From Phycisphaerae bacterium (GTDB taxonomy: Bacteria > Planctomycetota > Phycisphaerae > UBA1845 > Fen-1342), in contig JAGVEP010000053.1 in assembly GCA_020058145.1 (NCBI GenBank), positions 1-5,771 of the forward strand: DNA of 5,771 nt, written 5' to 3'. Position 1 is the stretch's first letter. Every line of letters begins with the position of its first letter. The notes under the pieces were generated by a model, which worked only from the letters and a program-made list of their open reading frames with translations, searched no databases and was not told where the DNA came from. A program made the translations under genes and the position numbers. Positions 3,729 through 5,771 of this stretch are shown here, one piece after another.

Positions 3729-5771
3729 ATGGACGAACAAGCACAGGTGTCCTCGACCGGCGTGTGGCTGGCGTGGTCACGCCGCCACGGGCGGTTCCTG
3801 AGTGCGGTGGCGCACGTGATGCTGTTTGCGTGCGCGTGGTTTTTGGCGTTCGGGTTGGCGTACAACTTCAAACAGTCGGCGACGCTGGGACGGCCGCTGA
3901 TTTGGATCAAGTCGCTTTTCACCGACGTGGGGCCGCCCGCGCCGGCGGCGGTGGATTGGTTCGTGGACTTCTTTCTGCCGCTGCTGGTACCCGTTGTCAC
4001 CATCAAGCTCACCATCTTCGTCCTGGCGGGTTTGCACCGGGCCTCGTGGCGCTACGTGAGCCTGCGCGACGTCTTCTCCGTCGCGCGCGCCGCCTGGTGG
4101 AGCTTCCTCGTCGTCTTTCTGCTGTACTATGCGCTGCAGAACGCGCGTCTGATCGGGTTCGAGTTCGCGACCTTCGGCGAGAAATTCCCCGACTCGGTGT
4201 TCGTGCTGGACTTCGCCGGGACGATTGCGGTGGTTTGCGGCGTGCGCTTCGCCGTGCGGCTGTATCACGAAGAGGTGCGTCCGACGGCGGAGGGTGTGGT
4301 GCCGAAGCTCGTCGTCCTGGGGGCGGGCAACGCCGGCGAGAACGTGGTGCGCGAGATTCTGCGGATGCCGGTGATGCGCTACCGGGTCGTGGGCTTTCTG
4401 GACGACGATTCCAGCAAGTGGGGGGCGCAGATTCATGGCTTCGAGGTGCTCGGCCCGATCGAGAACGTCAAAGCGCTCTGCGCCGAGTACGCGATCGACG
4501 AGATTCTCATCGCGATGCCGTCCGCGTCGCGCGAGCGGTTGCGCCGCGTCGTCGAGTTGTGTCAGGGCACGAATATCCGCTTCAAAACACTGCCGGCGCT
4601 GACGGACTTGATTGCGGGGCGGGCCTCGGTCAAGGAGATCCGCGATGTGGACATCAACGATCTGCTCGGCCGGGCCCCGGTGCGGCTCGACGAGGAGGAG
4701 ATTGCCAGGTTCATCCGGGACCGCGTGGTGCTGGTCACGGGGGCCGGCGGGTCGATCGGTGCGGAGATGTGCCGGCAGATTGCGCGCTTCCGCCCGCGGC
4801 GGCTGGCCCTCGTCGAGCAGGCCGAGCCCGCCTTGTTCCTGATCGACCAGGAACTGCGGCGGGACTTCAAAGACCTCGACGTGGTGCCGTACATCGCGGA
4901 TATCTGCGACCGGGGGCGGATCGACACGATCTTCCAGTCGGAACGGCCCAGCGCCGTGGTCCACGCCGCCGCACACAAACATGTGCCCATGATGGAGTAC
5001 AACCCTGGCGAGGCGCTGAAGAACAACATCCGCGGGACCTGCACGATCGCCGACGCGGCCGCGCAGTTCGGCATCGAGAAGTTCGTCATGATCTCGACGG
5101 ACAAGGCCGTCAACCCCACGAGTGTGATGGGCTGCAGCAAGCGCGTGGCCGAAATGTACATTCAGGGACTGCACGCCCAGGCGGAGACCCAGTTTGTCAC
5201 GGTCCGCTTCGGCAACGTGCTCGGCAGCAGCGGCAGCGTCATTCCGATCTTCCGCGAACAGATCGCGCGCGGCGGACCGGTTACTGTGACGCACGCCGAG
5301 ATGGTGCGCTACTTCATGACCATCCCCGAAGCGTCGCAGCTCGTGCTCCAGGCGGCGTCGATGGGGCACGGCGGCGAAATCTTCGTGCTCGACATGGGCG
5401 AGCCCGTGAAGATCGTCGATCTGGCCCGCGAGATGATCACGCTGTCCGGCTTCCGCCCCGACGTCGACATCAAAATCGCGTATTGCGGCGTGCGACCCGG
5501 CGAGAAGCTCTACGAGGAGTTGGCCATGGACGGGGAGGACGTGGCCCGCACGGCCCATCCGAAGGTCGGCATCTGGAAGAACATCCCGTCCGATTGGAAC
5601 GCGCTGGTGCAGCAGATTGACCGGCTGGTAGCGGACGCCGATCACTTGGCCCGCGAGGAAGCGCGCCGGCGGCTGCGGGAAATCGTGCCCGAGTTCTACG
5701 TCGACGCGCCCGCGGCGGCGCCGACACTTCCACCACACGCCGTCCTGAGCGTGGCGGCGGCGAACGGCAAG
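3729..5771 (+). CDS. Membrane-anchored nucleotide-sugar 4,6-dehydratase, WbpM/CapD/FlaA1 family (3' end outside window)
   Basis: At least 681 residues, open to the window edge. Residues 1 to about 180 contain about four hydrophobic segments (near 22-46, 77-101, 119-138, 157-178), the membrane anchor of long WbpM-type proteins. A first Rossmann domain begins VVLGAGNAGENVV (GAGNAG 198-203) and continues through VGFLDDD, the CoA-binding-like domain of this family. The catalytic extended-SDR domain begins VLVTGAGGSIGAEM (NAD(P)-binding, 333-347), then HAAAHKHVPMMEYNP, ISTDKAVNPTSVMGCSK with D458, K459 and M467-x3-K471, RFGNVLGSSGSVIP, and RPGEKLYEEL near 589-598. The usual SDR Tyr is Met, as in long WbpM homologues. 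The enzyme probably dehydrates a UDP-N-acetylhexosamine for capsule, O-antigen or exopolysaccharide sugars; the exact substrate is not deducible. ATG 3729 has GGAAGGG (3717-3723) at 5-nt spacing. The family core ends near EIVPEFY (657); the Ala/Pro-rich tail runs past the edge. Confidence 0.95.
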   Translation, partial: MDEQAQVSSTGVWLAWSRRHGRFLSAVAHVMLFACAWFLAFGLAYNFKQSATLGRPLIWIKSLFTDVGPPAPAAVDWFVDFFLPLLVPVVTIKLTIFVLAGLHRASWRYVSLRDVFSVARAAWWSFLVVFLLYYALQNARLIGFEFATFGEKFPDSVFVLDFAGTIAVVCGVRFAVRLYHEEVRPTAEGVVPKLVVLGAGNAGENVVREILRMPVMRYRVVGFLDDDSSKWGAQIHGFEVLGPIENVKALCAEYAIDEILIAMPSASRERLRRVVELCQGTNIRFKTLPALTDLIAGRASVKEIRDVDINDLLGRAPVRLDEEEIARFIRDRVVLVTGAGGSIGAEMCRQIARFRPRRLALVEQAEPALFLIDQELRRDFKDLDVVPYIADICDRGRIDTIFQSERPSAVVHAAAHKHVPMMEYNPGEALKNNIRGTCTIADAAAQFGIEKFVMISTDKAVNPTSVMGCSKRVAEMYIQGLHAQAETQFVTVRFGNVLGSSGSVIPIFREQIARGGPVTVTHAEMVRYFMTIPEASQLVLQAASMGHGGEIFVLDMGEPVKIVDLAREMITLSGFRPDVDIKIAYCGVRPGEKLYEELAMDGEDVARTAHPKVGIWKNIPSDWNALVQQIDRLVADADHLAREEARRRLREIVPEFYVDAPAAAPTLPPHAVLSVAAANGK

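Noticed and set aside
3656..5620. 654-codon plus-strand open frame
   Set aside because: It overlaps the dehydratase out of frame. The translation is Arg/Gly/Ala-rich with no domain, whereas the 3729 frame gives a full WbpM-like protein. It is a GC-driven shadow frame.
3777..5738. 653-codon minus-strand open frame
   Set aside because: It is antisense to the dehydratase, with a His/Arg/Asp-rich composition typical of complement shadows in high-GC genes and no recognisable motif.

Overview
The window is about 60-65% GC or higher by eye, densely coded, and bacterial. The gene content is a DUF433/DUF5615 toxin-antitoxin pair, a type I-beta DAHP synthase with an N-terminal ferredoxin-like domain, a secreted TPR protein, and a membrane-bound WbpM/CapD-type nucleotide-sugar dehydratase. 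This suits an environmental high-GC lineage such as Planctomycetota or a related group. That placement is an inference from style and content; no marker gene is present.

Layout: (1) Bases 2-91 hold the last 29 codons of a plus-strand gene whose body lies outside the window. (2) Bases 156-368 on the minus strand hold a small six-cysteine, zinc-ribbon-like protein of unknown role. (3) A 143-bp divergent intergenic region (369-511) with two short inverted repeats leads into a two-gene toxin-antitoxin operon. The DUF433 antitoxin (512-745) overlaps the DUF5615 PIN-like toxin (742-1083) by 4 bp. (4) A 72-bp convergent gap separates the toxin from the DAHP synthase gene (minus strand, 1156-2169), which catalyses the first step of aromatic amino acid synthesis. 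(5) A 317-bp divergent intergenic region (2170-2486) holds a perfect 7-bp-stem inverted repeat in the DAHP synthase leader. It also holds an AT-rich patch with -10-like hexamers on both strands. (6) A signal-peptide-bearing TPR protein (2487-3629) is followed 99 bp later by a large nucleotide-sugar 4,6-dehydratase-like gene (3729 to the window end), which is open at the right edge.

The largest gene (frame of 3729, at least 681 codons) has no stop inside the window. Two long open frames that overlap it (3656-5620 plus, 3777-5738 minus) are GC-driven shadows. The TPR protein and the dehydratase may be the start of a surface-polysaccharide locus. The TA pair and the aromatic gene look like independent neighbours. 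I see no CRISPR array, transposase, tRNA or rRNA, and no strong evidence of an undescribed multi-gene system. The least explained item is the small Cys-rich protein divergent from the TA module.
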